Below are positions 39,901 through 51,818 of a stretch of DNA of 64,000 nucleotides, piece by piece. Origin of the DNA: Monarcha castaneiventris obscurior (lineage: Eukaryota; Chordata; Aves; Passeriformes; Monarchidae). The translations under genes were made by a program, and so were the position numbers. The DNA is taken from the NCBI GenBank assembly GCA_026261815.1, contig JAMPIT010000350.1:62001-126000 (forward strand). The letters run 5' to 3'. The notes under the pieces were generated by a model, which had not been told where the DNA came from, searched no databases, and saw only the letters and a list, made by a program, of their open reading frames with translations. Numbering within the stretch: position 1 is the stretch's first letter; each line of letters opens with the position of its first letter.

Positions 39901-42900
39901 CCTGAATTCTGACTGGACAACATTTTGTAGTACCCGTCCCTTAACCATTTGATTAAAAATCTTTCAGGAAACCACCACTTAACTTAGAACATAGGGGATT
40001 AGAAACAACATGCAATTATTCTTCTTTCCACATTGCAGAGTGTCAGTAGCTGCAACTGCTTAAGGTTTTTTAACTCTTGGTTTCTTTCAGTCAGTGGCAC
40101 AAGAGGTTTGTCTGTCAATGACTTTTTGTCCGGTCTGGAGAATTCTGGATGGCTGCGTCACGTCAAAGCTGTGTTGGATGCTGCTGTCTTCCTAGCCAAG
40201 GTAACTTGCATCCTGCATCTTTATTTGATGGGAAGCTGAAACCTACCAGAGAAATTATGCTTAATACAATGTAATGTGTAAAATTCTGCAACTGACCTTT
40301 CTGGAGGTAGGTGCTTAGTATATATAAACCAGTACATCTAATATGCTGGTTAAAGTATTATGTGTTTCTTTATGATTAGAGATATTAAATATTCCAGCTA
40401 ATGTTCTGGGATTTTTTGAATGCTATTTGGTCATGTTGTTGGGAGGCAAAGGGATTCTTATGCTTCCTGGTTCTCTAGATATTTTTGAAAGGTGTAACCA
40501 TTTTGGTGGTGGATGGAACAAACTATTATTCAGTGTACCCTGAAAAATAGAACTGGGGCAGTAATTGAAGAGCAGCCAAGGTAGCTATGCTGACTTCATT
40601 TGGCAAGGAAATAGGATTCTGTGAATAATTCAGAGGAGCAATTGCCTTTGCCAAGCGCTTATGAAGCCAAGGGCTTGATCTGATGGGAGTGGGTAAAGAA
40701 AAAACCTGGATCTTTGTTTTTGCTAGGTGAAATAATAAGGAGTTATCTCAGTTAAAAGTGGGTGATGGTCCTAAAGATGACCCTCAAAAAAAATCAATAG
40801 GAGTTGATTTCTCAGCTGAAGCCAATAAGCATTTCCTAGGCCTTTAGTTTTATGTAGCATAACAATGAACAAGTGGTATCTTTAATGATGTGTTGATGTC
40901 GTTTGCTTTTTTTTAATCTGTACTCTGTAATGTGCAATCTAATTATTGTTAGGTTTTCTTGTCAATTTAGTTTTACGAGGGAGAGAGAGAGAGAGAGAGA
41001 GAAGTGGGAACCCCTGTAGAGGTTAGGGTATGCAAAGGTGGTAGTGGAATTCCTTTTCTTTTCAAGGAGTTTTCTATACTTCCATGAAGAGAAGTTCCTA
41101 CTTTCTGGTAATATTAATTCTTTTCCTCACAGTAAACATTTTCCTAGCTATGTTGTATAAGATGGCCTATGCTATGAGTTGGAAATAAATGCAATGTTTT
41201 TATTCATTTACTAGTTTTTGACTTCTGTCTAGAAAAGAACTCTGATGAAGAAACAACTGTGTTTTGCAGGCAATAGCAGTTGAGAGTGCAAGTGTCCTGG
41301 TGCACTGCTCAGATGGCTGGGATAGGACTTCCCAAGTTTGTTCTCTTGGAGCTCTCTTGCTAGATTCCTATTACAGAACAATCAAAGGATTCATGGTAAG
41401 CAGATGTTGAGTTGCAATGTTGAGTTTTTCCTTGGTAAAGAAAGGGTGTAAAATTTTTGAGTGTGAAGGGGAGCAGAGTAAACATACTGATGGGTTTTTT
41501 TGTAGTTTCAAGTGTAAAATGAGATTTGTAGCATACTGATAAATATTTCATATAGAAATACTTTGCTACTTAAGAAAAACATTTATTTAAAATCTAAAAA
41601 ACTGAATTACAAATAGATTGCTTTAGTAACCCTGCAGAAATGTTACAATGATTGCCTTTTGCATCCAACTAAGTCCCTTATCTATGACATAGAAGAATTC
41701 CAAAGTGCTTATGTGAGGTAGTGCACGTACTAAATTACAGCAGCTGTTTTATCATTTGTCTCCAAAACAACATTTTTAAAATCTAAAAATGACAATTCCC
41801 CCAGTGATAGAGACTTAAAGATGTCTAAGCAGTCTAAATTTCTTCATCTTTTTATAGAGACAGAAGAATTTCAATATGATTATTCCAAATTTTAGACTAG
41901 GAAAATCAACAGTGTCCTTCAGTGACAAGGCAAGGTGTTATGGGAACTCCTCAAGAATAGTACATGAAACTAGTTCAATGTATTGGCTAGACCTAACTGC
42001 CACAAATATTACAAACATTGAAAGTGAGGTTGAGGAAGAATTAGAAGAGGATTAATTTGTTGTAAATAGTGAGAATGTGTGTAATCTTAAGGGAAGTAAT
42101 TTAATCTTTTTGGGTTTTGATTAATCCTTGCTTTCACTTGAATTTCTATGAAGGTCCTGTGTTCTTTTTGGTGCTTGATAGTGTGACCGAAGTGATAAAA
42201 CAAGCTGGTGTTGATATTAACAAACTTTCTGCTGTAAATGTTAAAAAGAATATATTATGTGGGTTTATGTAAACTATTATAGCAGGCATGCAATACTAAA
42301 ATTTTTCCTATTCTTTGCCACAGAAAATTAATGAACTACTAGTGCAGTCATGCAGCATTTTTCTTAAAATTATCAGTTATCTGATTAGCAAGTTGCTTAA
42401 CTTTTTTTACCAGTTTTAGAATTGTACTTTGAGAATCTCCTGAAAATCTTCTAAGAAAATAAAGAAACTACAAAGTGAGGAATAGTTCTTTCTACTGTAG
42501 CTTGTTGGACTCAGATTTAAAGTACAATATATCAATAACCTGTGGGGTTAATACTGTAGGTGTAAGATTGAGTAATATTTTACATGGTGTTTTGGTTTTT
42601 TATCCCCTAGGTCTTGATAGAGAAAGACTGGATCTCTTTTGGGCACAAGTTCTCTGACAGGTAGTTCACTCCTCCGATGTAATAAAGTGTATACAGCAAA
42701 CCAAACCAAGTATTTTTAAACAAAAGGCAGCTTGTGTATGTTGCATTTCTGGCCACACTGCAGCAGTTCAACAGTGAGCAAGCTGTTTTCAGTAGACAAG
42801 GCACTTGTCTTGCTGTCTACAGTGTATTGCAATTTATTCGAATACCTGTTGGATAATTGATTTATATTGCAGACGTAAAGTTTTAGTGCTACTGGTGCCT

Positions 42901-45900
42901 TGCTCTCAGAAGCTGATGACTGCAGCAAGGTCTGCACCTATGTATAGACAGTGCAAAACCAATCTAAAGCTATGTCCCAGCTATTTAGGCAATATGGAAC
43001 ACATAGTTTTGATACCTTTAAAGATAAGTTTGCATTTACGTTTACTTTGATGATGAAGTCACGCCTACCTTTAGAAGTCCTATATGTTAAGAGCTGTGTT
43101 TTTTCCCTTGATCTGCCTGTCATCACATATGACAATAGCCTTGCTGCTATTTACTGCTTATTAATTTGCTTTTAGCTGCTATACTCCACGTGTTGACTGT
43201 GACAGTGTTAGACACAAAGGAACTTAACTGTCTTATGTTGCTATTTTGTACTTAATATAGATGTGTGATTACTTGTAAGTCAGAAAAACAGGTTAAATAT
43301 AGACTTATTTCTATTCAAAAATTGCCCCAGTTCTTGAAGTTAGGTGCTCAGTTTCCAAATCAAAGCTAGTGTCAAATTAAGGTGCTGTCATTTAAAAACA
43401 GTTGCATCTAAGACTTTCTTGATTTCTAACTTAAACCAGTTTCAATCTGTTTATGGAATCTTTTTCAGGTGTTGTCAGTTGGATGGTGATCCAAAAGAGA
43501 TCTCACCAGTATTCACCCAGTTTTTAGAAAGTGTGTGGAATCTGACTGAGCAGTTTCCACAAGCCTTTGAGTACAACGAAGCTTTCCTCCTTCAAATCCA
43601 TGAACATGTCCATTCCTGCCAGTTTGGTAACTTCCTTGGAAACTGTCAAAAAGAGCGAGAAGAGCTAAAGTAAGCAGGCACATTGTAATGTGTCTTTTGT
43701 TTATTCTGGATGACTGAGAACTTCATGAATCTTCTTCATTTTAGGCTCTGAATAGAGGAAGGATTGGTAGTACTAAAAACTGTGTTGAACTGCATCAGGG
43801 AACAGCAGTGCTTCTTGTGCTTTCACATGCTGAAGACAGTCTTTCTAATTCTGGGAGAAAATCATATGCTTATTTTTCATAGAGAAAGTCAAAGTATCTT
43901 TCCTCCTCATCTGGGTTTTTTTTTTTTTTCCCCTCTAAAAGTAGGTAAGCTTAAATTTGGAAGCATCATGTCATTTCCTCTCCCAATCTCTTTTTAGGTA
44001 ACCTTAAAATTCTTGCCTGCTCAGGACTACTCAGTTAGAGCTATTAGTAGGATATCTTCCAATGCATTTAGTTGGAAAACTTCTGTGAAGTTTTTATCAG
44101 TTCATTTCACACTGTATTTTAAAAGCATTTATTTCAAGTAGTCAAAACTTGCACACCATAAGCATTATCTTCTGGTTTTCTGCTTGCATTCAGTGTGTTG
44201 ACCTCTATCTCTTTTTGCTTTAAGACTAAAAGAGAAGACCTATTCCTTGTGGCCATTCCTTTTGGCTGAACAGAAGAAATACCAGAATCCTCTGTATAAT
44301 CCAGACTTTTCTCCAGAACTAACTCTTTTGGAGCCTAATACAGTATCATTCAATTTTAAGTAAGTTTAAATAAGATACAGTATCTTTTCTTCAGCTCTGT
44401 CATTATCTTGCATAGTTAAACCTGTCTGTTTTGTGCAGGTTTTGGAGAAATATGTACCATCAGTTTGATCGAAGTATGCATCCCAGGCAGTCTATGTTCA
44501 ATCTTATCATGAATACAAGTGAGCAAAATAAACAACTAGAGGAAGACATTAAAGAACTGGAAGCTGTAAGTATTACAAAATAAGTAGGTGTACTTGTGAC
44601 TTGTTCTTCAAATTAGAGTTGTAATAGTGCTGCTGGCTTTCACATGAATGTCACTGCTGTATGGCCTAGCACTTACTCTGTGTAATGGTGACTTGGACTT
44701 TCACTGTTTGCTTCTATGATGAGTGCTCTAAGGTGCTATTTATTCTTCTTTATTAATGAACTGTATTATGTGAAAGTGCTACTATCAAAGCCTGATTGTT
44801 GGTAAGTTTCACAGAAACTTAACCTTCATTAAACTGTCTTTGGTAATGAGGTATCCATGTAGCTGCAGCTGTGTTGCTAAACTAAGGAGACTGAAAATGT
44901 TTTATTTTCATTATAGCTACTAAAATGGAAGCAGTAAGTATTCTCCTTCTTTTAACTTCATATGCAGATGCATGCTGTTTTAAGTCACCATAATGATGGG
45001 TCATGTACATTCTAATACTTTCATGGAGACAGGGCTAAATCCAGAGATCAGATGTCTATAATTGACTTCTAGGTGCTACAGTAAACAGCCAGGAAAGGCT
45101 GATTGATACTTCTGTTTCAGTCAGTTAAGGTGCTGAAACTTCAGAATAACACCTTTTAAGGAATGCAAAATTCTTTTGATTTTCAGTTTTCATACTTGTG
45201 TGTGGATAGAAATGGTACCACAACTCCTGTATATTATGTTGGGAGGGAAAGGGAGGAGGTACAGCTTTTCTAGGAGGAGAGATTTTATTAGACTGATCCA
45301 CCTGCAATGTAATGAATGCAGGTCATTTAATCTAATACTGTTTCAAATCTTATATTTTAAAATTTTTATACAATTAAAGTAGCAAGGTGAAGAAAAACTC
45401 AAGATGAAGCAATCTAAAGAATAAGCAAGATGGAAAGTGGAGTCTCAGCTTTGAATTTTGTAGAACCTCATTCCAAGATGTTAACTAACCTGAGCCTGCA
45501 TTTCTCACTTGAGTGAAGAAGAGATATAGTTGTTTGAAATCCTGATGTAGACTTTGCTATTGCTGTTGTCATCTATAAAAAGTTGATGTCAAGAGACACC
45601 AGTCTTCTGGTTCTAGTCTCAGTTCTAATAAAACACAAACACATCAACAAACAAATATGTTCACTTCAGTAGTGCAAGCTCCCAGTTACTGGGTGAGTGA
45701 GTTTGAATTAAAAACAAAAACAAAACAAGCAAACAACCTGAACCATGTAACTGAAAAATCCCTCAATCCAAATCTTTCCTATTTTCTTGCTCATGCTGGC
45801 AGGATACATTCTCTTCCCCTTTCCTGTTTTTTAGTTGATATTTTTTAGCATATTCATGCATTTGAACAAACTGTATTGGCATTTTTTGGATCTAAAGGAA

Positions 45901-46622
45901 AAGTCGTTTAGAAAGTTTTTATGAAGGATAGAAGGGCTTTAGGTATCAAACTGCTTTGTCATTAAGAGACTCATGGTCTCTAAGAGACTGCAAGATCCCT
46001 GCTTGCTACAGTACCAAGGCCTGTCTTCCTCTGCCTCTACTCCAGAAAGTATTCCCATCTTGATAGCAACCAAACCCTGGAGGAGCCTCTCCTTCTCTTG
46101 AGATATTGATGGGCATTCTTTCGTCTTTTGCTTATCTACAGATTTTAAGCAAACAGTGCTTGTAGCATCTGCTGTAAACTGTGGGGAATGAAGTAATAAG
46201 AAATGGCCTAATATTCAACAATACTGTTACCTGTCTAACCTAGGCTGTGTAACACAGAGTTCTGCAGACACCGAGTTGACCAGAAAAAGAAGGGGGATAA
46301 GTTTCCTTTAAAAGCACAGTATTATCAGTAAAGAGTCATGCACGCTGTTATTGTATTTCAGAAAATAAAGCAGAGAAACGGGCAGTCAGATGTGGTCCTT
46401 GAGAAGGAACAGGAACAGACGGCTCATCCCGCCCCCGTGGCACTGAAGACCCCTCCGTGCTTCCAGAAGGAGCAGCCGCCGATGCCAGTGAATGACGCCG
46501 TGCGAACCATAGAGGGCAGCAACACAGCAGACAACCGCTACAGCGAACTGGTGTCCGAGTTCTCTAAAGCCGAGCCTGCCGTAGTCAGCTTGGAGTACGG
46601 AGTGGCCAGGATGACCTGCTAA
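24955..46622 (+). CDS. MTMR6: MTMR6, myotubularin-related phosphoinositide 3-phosphatase (complete, 14 coding exons)
   Basis: Dephosphorylates PI3P and PI(3,5)P2 at the 3 position on endosomal membranes; mammalian MTMR6 pairs with the inactive family member MTMR9 through its coiled coil (family knowledge). Coding exons: 24955-24978, 28921-29037, 30981-31143, 32064-32221, 32888-33016, 34069-34203, 35324-35456, 40091-40200, 41270-41395, 42611-42660, 43469-43669, 44225-44359, 44439-44565, 46362-46622. All introns are GT-AG and all phases agree, giving 1,869 nt and 622 residues; human is about 621. An N-terminal PH-GRAM domain covers residues about 1-110. The myotubularin phosphatase domain follows, with HCSDGWDR at residues 335-342 (nucleophile Cys336, Arg342), so the enzyme should be active. 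A coiled coil lies at about 520-545 and the C-terminus [11 protein letters not shown] is conserved. The start codon lies in a CpG island with a GCCATGG Kozak context. Confidence 0.97.
28921..29037 (+). CDS. MTMR6: MTMR6 coding exon 2 (PH-GRAM)
   Basis: 117 nt, phase 0, encoding [20 protein letters not shown] and [12 protein letters not shown], the start of the PH-GRAM domain. Acceptor TTACAG, donor GTAAGG. Confidence 0.97.
30981..31143 (+). CDS. MTMR6: MTMR6 coding exon 3 (PH-GRAM)
   Basis: 163 nt, phase 0 to 1, encoding [20 protein letters not shown] and the [17 protein letters not shown] end of the PH-GRAM domain. Acceptor TCACAG, donor GTAATA. Confidence 0.97.
32064..32221 (+). CDS. MTMR6: MTMR6 coding exon 4
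   Basis: 158 nt, phase 1 to 0, encoding [36 protein letters not shown] and SDANRDYK. Acceptor TTTCAG, donor GTAAGT. Confidence 0.97.
32888..33016 (+). CDS. MTMR6: MTMR6 coding exon 5
   Basis: 129 nt, phase 0, encoding [20 protein letters not shown] and [18 protein letters not shown], start of the phosphatase domain. Acceptor TTTCAG, donor GTACAG. Confidence 0.97.
34069..34203 (+). CDS. MTMR6: MTMR6 coding exon 6
   Basis: 135 nt, phase 0, encoding [40 protein letters not shown]. Acceptor CTGTAG, donor GTAGGT. Confidence 0.97.
34637..34795 (-). mobile_element. CR1 LINE 3' tail fragment
   Basis: Diverged antisense CR1 in MTMR6 intron 6: GGAATGGCTTGAGTTAGGAG, TCCAATCTGGCTTCGAACAC, TTCCAGGATCCACAACTTCT and CTCTGGGCA in the usual order. 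A short TTAAA repeat follows at about 34798-34817. Confidence 0.85.
35324..35456 (+). CDS. MTMR6: MTMR6 coding exon 7
   Basis: 133 nt, phase 0 to 1, encoding [20 protein letters not shown] and [19 protein letters not shown]. Acceptor TTTAAG, donor GTATGT. The following intron (4.6 kb) is the longest in the gene. Confidence 0.97.
39118..39180 (-). mobile_element. Short CR1 3' tail fragment
   Basis: GAATCGTAAAATCATTTAGG and GGATCATCGAGTCCAGCTGT match the extreme 3' end of avian CR1 in antisense. Only about 60 bp remains, in MTMR6 intron 7. Confidence 0.75.
40091..40200 (+). CDS. MTMR6: MTMR6 coding exon 8
   Basis: 110 nt, phase 1 to 0, encoding [20 protein letters not shown] and [16 protein letters not shown], just ahead of the active site. 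Acceptor TTTCAG, donor GTAACT. Confidence 0.97.
40980..41003. repeat. (GA)n microsatellite
   Basis: About eleven GA units in MTMR6 intron 8. Confidence 0.95.
41270..41395 (+). CDS. MTMR6: MTMR6 coding exon 9 (catalytic loop)
   Basis: 126 nt, phase 0. It carries the CX5R signature [11 protein letters not shown], with the nucleophilic Cys at residue 336, then [11 protein letters not shown]. Acceptor TTGCAG, donor GTAAGC. Confidence 0.98.
42611..42660 (+). CDS. MTMR6: MTMR6 coding exon 10 (50 nt)
   Basis: 50 nt, phase 0 to 2, encoding [16 protein letters not shown]. Acceptor CCCTAG, donor GTAGTT. It is small but conserved and needed to keep the frame. Confidence 0.95.
43469..43669 (+). CDS. 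MTMR6: MTMR6 coding exon 11
   Basis: 201 nt, phase 2 to 2, encoding [40 protein letters not shown] and [14 protein letters not shown]. Acceptor TTTCAG, donor GTAAGC. A Cys-Cys pair follows the junction Arg382, where I recall Cys-Gly in human. Confidence 0.97.
44225..44359 (+). CDS. MTMR6: MTMR6 coding exon 12
   Basis: 135 nt, phase 2 to 2, encoding [40 protein letters not shown]. Acceptor TTTAAG, donor GTAAGT. Confidence 0.96.
44439..44565 (+). CDS. MTMR6: MTMR6 coding exon 13
   Basis: 127 nt, phase 2 to 0, encoding [20 protein letters not shown], then [16 protein letters not shown], the start of the C-terminal coiled coil. Acceptor GTGCAG, donor GTAAGT. Confidence 0.96.
46362..46622 (+). 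CDS. MTMR6: MTMR6 coding exon 14 (terminal)
   Basis: 261 nt including TAA at 46620-46622. Encodes KIKQRNGQ (end of the coiled coil), a Pro-rich variable linker, then [20 protein letters not shown] and [11 protein letters not shown]. Acceptor TTTCAG. It is clearly richer in GC and CpG than exons 11-13. Confidence 0.96.
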   Translation, partial: KIKQRNGQSDVVLEKEQEQTAHPAPVALKTPPCFQKEQPPMPVNDAVRTIEGSNTADNRYSELVSEFSKAEPAVVSLEYGVARMTC

Positions 46623-47425
46623 TTGAAATCTGGCCCTGTGTTCTTCTAGACTGATTGAATGGAGAGATGGGTCGTTTTCAGGATGGGTCTGTGCTGCATG
46701 ACCAAAGCACGATTTGTATGTCTGCAAGTTTTGTCAATGTAGACTAGAACAGCATGCTAGTTGTCAAGTGTTTGCTGTTCTTTTAAGGGGGGGAAAAAAG
46801 ATGTAGTTGTCTTTTTGAAAGAAATAGGGCATTTGGTAAGTAGGGACTAAAAATCAAGGAGTGGTATGTCTTTGGACTTCGGTCAGTTTGCACTAAATTG
46901 ATTTAAATAGTAATATTACTTTATTCAGTATAGGAAACCACAGGTGGTCTTTCACAAGTTGATTTTATTTGGACAAGAAAACTTGAACTTTCTATTTTAG
47001 GAACTGAAGCTACATGTATATATCTCATATGAATATGTATTCCCTTGCTTAGTGTCACCCACTACTAAGTCTCAGTGTATTAAGTGCCATGGAAAAGTAT
47101 GACATATTTCAAATCGTAAATAGTTGGCCTTAAACCTGTCAGATCAATGATTTTGTCCTTTACTACTGCAGTCTACCTGGCTCTGTTTACATTGTATTTG
47201 CTCAAATTTTTATATCCTTAAAACAGGACTGAATATAAAGAATGAAGCATGCCTAAGCTGGCACAGCCTTTCAGCAAATAGCTATATGAATGTTAACTTT
47301 TCACTTAAGACTGTTTTTTCTTCCATTTCCTCTGTTGTTTAAAATATAATAGATTGACCTGATTTTCCTCTCTTGCAGCTCAGTAGATTGAGCATCATTA
47401 AAGCTGCAGGTTGTCTGAACTTAAG
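46623..47425 (+). other. MTMR6: MTMR6 3' UTR (proximal form, inferred)
   Basis: AT-rich sequence directly after the MTMR6 stop codon, without a coding frame. The end is placed at the first plausible poly(A) signal, the ATTAAA at 47397-47402. The real 3' UTR may be several kb longer. Confidence 0.4.
47397..47402 (+). terminator. Candidate proximal MTMR6 poly(A) signal
   Basis: ATTAAA about 775 nt after the stop, followed within 20-40 nt by a GU-rich stretch (GGTTGTCTG, then GTGTTTTGATTTGTGG). This is a common variant signal with a suitable downstream element. Confidence 0.35.
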
Positions 47426-50400
47426 TGTTTTGATTTGTGGCAAGGTATTTAAATATAAAATAAGACATGTTATGTAAGAAGACAAAACCCAGCCACTAAC
47501 TGAATAGTCAGGTTCATTCAGATTGTTTACTGTGTGCTGTGCAGTTGCTCAAGGTGCAAGAATGCAAGCAGAACTTTTGGAAATGTGGTCTACTGACGTT
47601 GTTCCCAAGTTAAAAAAAAAGTTGCATGTCTGAAGCTCATGAGAAATGGAGTGCCTCCTAAGTGTTTCATTAGAAGAAAATTCTTAAAATTTGTGAAAAC
47701 CCTTCTTGTCTTGTAAAAGCTTGTCCAACCTGTGCATATTTTAAGTAATTTTAGTATCTGGAGATTTTTATGTATTTGGAGAGAGGACAAAAACTTCTTC
47801 TAGCAGGACATAGTAGAGATCATGAAACACAAGAAAAAAGGGGGAAACTTACAGTTTGTGTGCTTAACTATGTATCTGTAATCTTCTAGTAAGGGAGAAG
47901 GATTTTCTGAAGTTTGTGTCATGATAGATTTTCTGATCAGGTAACAGAATAAGGGAGAAAAATGTTGGTATCCAGTTCTTAAATAGAGGTATGAATGATA
48001 ACTTTGGGTATTAAGATCCCTAATTATGTTAGATTAATGCTACTGACCTTTTACATCTTGATTTAAATAATTTTTGGTTTCAAATGAAAATAATTTCATT
48101 CTCATCCTAATCCCTGAAGTATGTTTTGTCACAATTACTGGTGTGCACAATTTGACATAATTTGGCAGCATTTCCCTCTGCACCATATTGGATCCAGGAC
48201 TCTTAGCAAGGCCAGTATAGTCAAGATCAAGGTGCACTTGTGGAGCTGTCTGGGAGAAACTAGCTGTGACTCTTGTATTTGGCTATTAATTCACCCATTT
48301 CACTTATTTGATTTTTAAAACAAACATTTCTATTTCCAAAGAGATAAGCATGGTATCGTATTTAAACTACATTGTGCAGTTGTTTAAACACATCTAGAAT
48401 GTCTCCACTACAGGTTTTGATAGTTTCATGTTTGCACAAGTGGTGCCTTACAGGGTTGCAGCACGAGAGGTTTTTGTGCCTTGTTATTTATTGTCTCCCC
48501 TTCTCCCTCACCTTCTGTATTAACTTTGTTCTGTGGTTTTCCTTTGTAAAAACATCTTGTATATTAAGCTTGTATTATATCACAGTAGTGAAACAAACGT
48601 ATTGCTGACAATATAGGTAGGTGGTACCAATTTGTACTTGTTTTAATATTTAGCTGCTCTGGTGTGCCATGTACACTTTTCCTATTTATTGTTTAGAGTT
48701 TATAGACTCAAAAGATTATATTAAGCGTTTTTGCAAATATCGTCGTATGTTGTTTTTACTTTAACAGCCATCTGTGTACAAGGCATTTGGAGATTCAGTA
48801 CTGTTACAGTGAGTTTATTTCAGTCTTCAGGTCCTTTTTATTGGCAGAGTTCACTTCTTAGGGAAAGGAATTGGAATGTGTTTTTATTTTAAATCAAGGT
48901 AGGCATGTTAGATCACCTTTAAAGTGCCATAAAACTCACTACTCAAGCACTGAGCTTGTTTCCCCATCAAAAAATACAGTACTTCCTGATTTGAAGTAAA
49001 TATTTTACTCCAGTTAATATGTGAATAGAGTTTTATAAGGCTGTTTTGTACAGCAACCACCTTGTAAGGTTCAGGTAGCTCTGCCAACTCAACCCCCAGG
49101 GTCACCAGTGAGGAAGGTTCCTGCAGAGAGGCATCTGTCCCTTCTCATTTGCTGTTTAGGCCTAAGCCAAAACTACCTAAAGCACATGGGACCTGTGGTG
49201 AAGTGAATAGATGGTAGTCAAGTGAGCTCCAACAGAAAGCTTGGCAGGATGGCCAGGACTCAGCACAGTGGGGCTGTTGTGTGTCCTTCAAGAAGGATTT
49301 AAAAAGAAAATCAAGCAAATTAACTAAAAAATTGTGACAGAAGCCTAGGAACAGAATGAATTTTAATTCTAATTTCAGTGGATGAGCTTTTCTTCATCCT
49401 GTATATGCTGCTCCAAGAGCAGTTACATATGGAAAGGCACCTCACAGATCAAAATAATGTGCAGAGCCCTCTCATTCAGGCTGTGACATTAGTTTGTGGT
49501 TGGTATGCTCACCAGTTGCTTGGGAATATAATGTCCCAGACAGAAAGTTGGTACATTTGATTCTGCTCCATAGGTTGCAAGATTTTGACACCTGTCAATT
49601 CTGTGCTTCATCTTAAAGAGGTCTCCTTAGGTGAAGTTTTTGGGTTTCTACATTCTGTGCTGTGCTTGATCTTTTTTCTTTTAATTAACCAAGCTGATAG
49701 TCTCACCTGAAAAAAAACTGCTTTCACTTTTGTACTCCAGGCAATTTAAAATATTTATTTCATTAGTACCGAAAGAGTTGGGCTTATTTTTTGGGAGGCT
49801 TGCTAGTGTCATAAAGTATTCTTCAATACAAGTTCAAGTATCCAACTGTTCTGTTTTGTAGGGCGACTGCCAAATCAACAGACTAAGAAATTAATTAGGC
49901 AACACTGAACTGAGCCTGTGCATTTTCTACACATGTCCAATTACTAGTGACCTAAATCTAGGGCAGAAGCCTGAAGTCTGGAGAGTCCGTTTACAGAACT
50001 GGAACAGCAGTGCTTCCATAAAACCGCACATCCCTGTGTGGAACAAATGCCCTAATAGATAGGTTTTGTAGAGGGAAAGCTAGCCCAAATCAAACTGTGA
50101 CAGTTTGATGTGTCTCCTCAGAGTAAGCACAGTGGAGAATGCCTTGCTGGGAAAGGTGATGTGTTCTTCCTCTCTAGTTGCTGTTTTCCTGAGGCCTTTT
50201 GATAAAGTAACACAGCAGCAAAATCTCAGAGAACTTGCTCCTCCCATTCCGGAAAACAGCACAAAACTGGATGCACAGTTGGGCTGAAGCAGGGCTGGCC
50301 TAGCTTGGCTGAAGTACTGTCCCCTTAAGGAAGTGATATAAATAATATAAGGAAACTCGATGTTAAAATAGCACAGGGCACACGTTGTCAGCTTCTGTTC

Positions 50401-51240
50401 TGTAGAGTGCTGCCCTGCTCCGGAGCAAGTGTGACTGGCATGAGGGCCTCGCGTAAGCATGATTGCTTTCTAGTTAATCTGATTTCAAACTAGATCATCC
50501 CCCCAGTGGTATTTATAGATCTTTAGGTCAGAACCTAAAGGTTGCTCTTAGAACTCCTGTTTATTTGCTAATAGTTTCAAACCTGTGGCTGATCATAGGC
50601 TAAGTGTACTGGTTGTGAAACCTATATTAACTTTTAGAATTAGATCTTTAGATTGAAGTCTGCTTGGACTTGTTTTCACCATTTACGCCACACTTTCCTC
50701 CTGGTGTTGCTTATTGTGGTGCTTGACAACCATCAGATGTAACAGGCTTCTTAATGCTTTGGATGTTTCAATAACCTGAGAGTTCTGTGGCTTTCTCCCA
50801 CTGCTCTGAAGGCTCACATCAGCCTTACTGAACAGTGTGAGTGAACTCATGCTTGATCTAGCTAGCTTGACCTGCCTCCATGTTAAATAACACTAAAAGT
50901 CAGCACGGCATCATCGTTCAGTGGTGCAACTTCTGTACGCACAATAGGATTAAGGAAAGGGATGTAGTCAGGGACCCTTGTCACAGCATGTAGCAAGGAA
51001 CAGGACACTGCAGGGCTATGACTCATAAAGTAGAAGCAGTAGAGCTATTTTGATGTCCAGCAGCAACTCAGGGACTTGAGGTGGAGGGTCAGAGGCATAC
51101 TGCTTCTGAGATCAGTTTCCAGGTCCCAGAGAATTCAGTGACTTGGGCTGTTAAACACTTGCTGCTGAGCAGTTGTGCACCGGCATCGAGGAGCAGAAAA
51201 TATATGTGGGTCTGTGTTTCTTAATCTACTGGCTTCATGT

Positions 51241-51246
51241 AATAAA
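51241..51246 (+). terminator. Candidate distal poly(A) signal
   Basis: First canonical AATAAA I noticed on the plus strand after the MTMR6 stop, 4.6 kb downstream. A second one lies at 52051-52056. Either could end a long 3' UTR or be incidental in AT-rich DNA. Confidence 0.2.
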
Positions 51247-51784
51247 TGTCCTGATGGTCACATTGAAATTGGAGCACAATATCTTGTTTATTCTTGTTTA
51301 TATTTTAACTCTTGAGGTCAGTTGCATACTGTTTATGACTAGGTGGGATTATAGTTTTGGCACACACTGTAAGTGTTTTCTATCTTAATGACAAGGTTAG
51401 CACATACATACCTGGTGCTTTGTATCTCTGCATCTATTTCTGCTGAGTGCTTTTCTTGCAAGCAGGCAGCCTTGGTCCCATGATGCTGCTCCACCAAGCA
51501 TTCCTCATTGCCTAATGTTACAGATTGGTTTTCTTGCTCTGTCTTACTATTGCTCTTCAGCCTTTCAACTTATCTTTATGGCTGTCTGTTGACAATGTCC
51601 CTTGACATTGTCCCTTGTCCATCGAAGAAAATGGGTTTAGTGTTCTTCTGTCTCTCAGGGATTTTTACCCCTGAACTAGTGAACTTGAAAAATAGTGCTT
51701 ATTCTCCCCTTTGGGTCTTCGGAGTGCCTGTTGACTTCCACAGCTGGTTTGGTTACGCATTTTAAATTCAGACATGGCTATTTA

Positions 51785-51818
51785 AAACAAACAAACAAAT
51801 AAATAAAGAAATAAATAT
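51785..51818. repeat. (AAAC)n/(AAAT)n short tandem repeat
   Basis: AAAC units passing into AAAT units, with one AAAG interruption. Confidence 0.85.
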
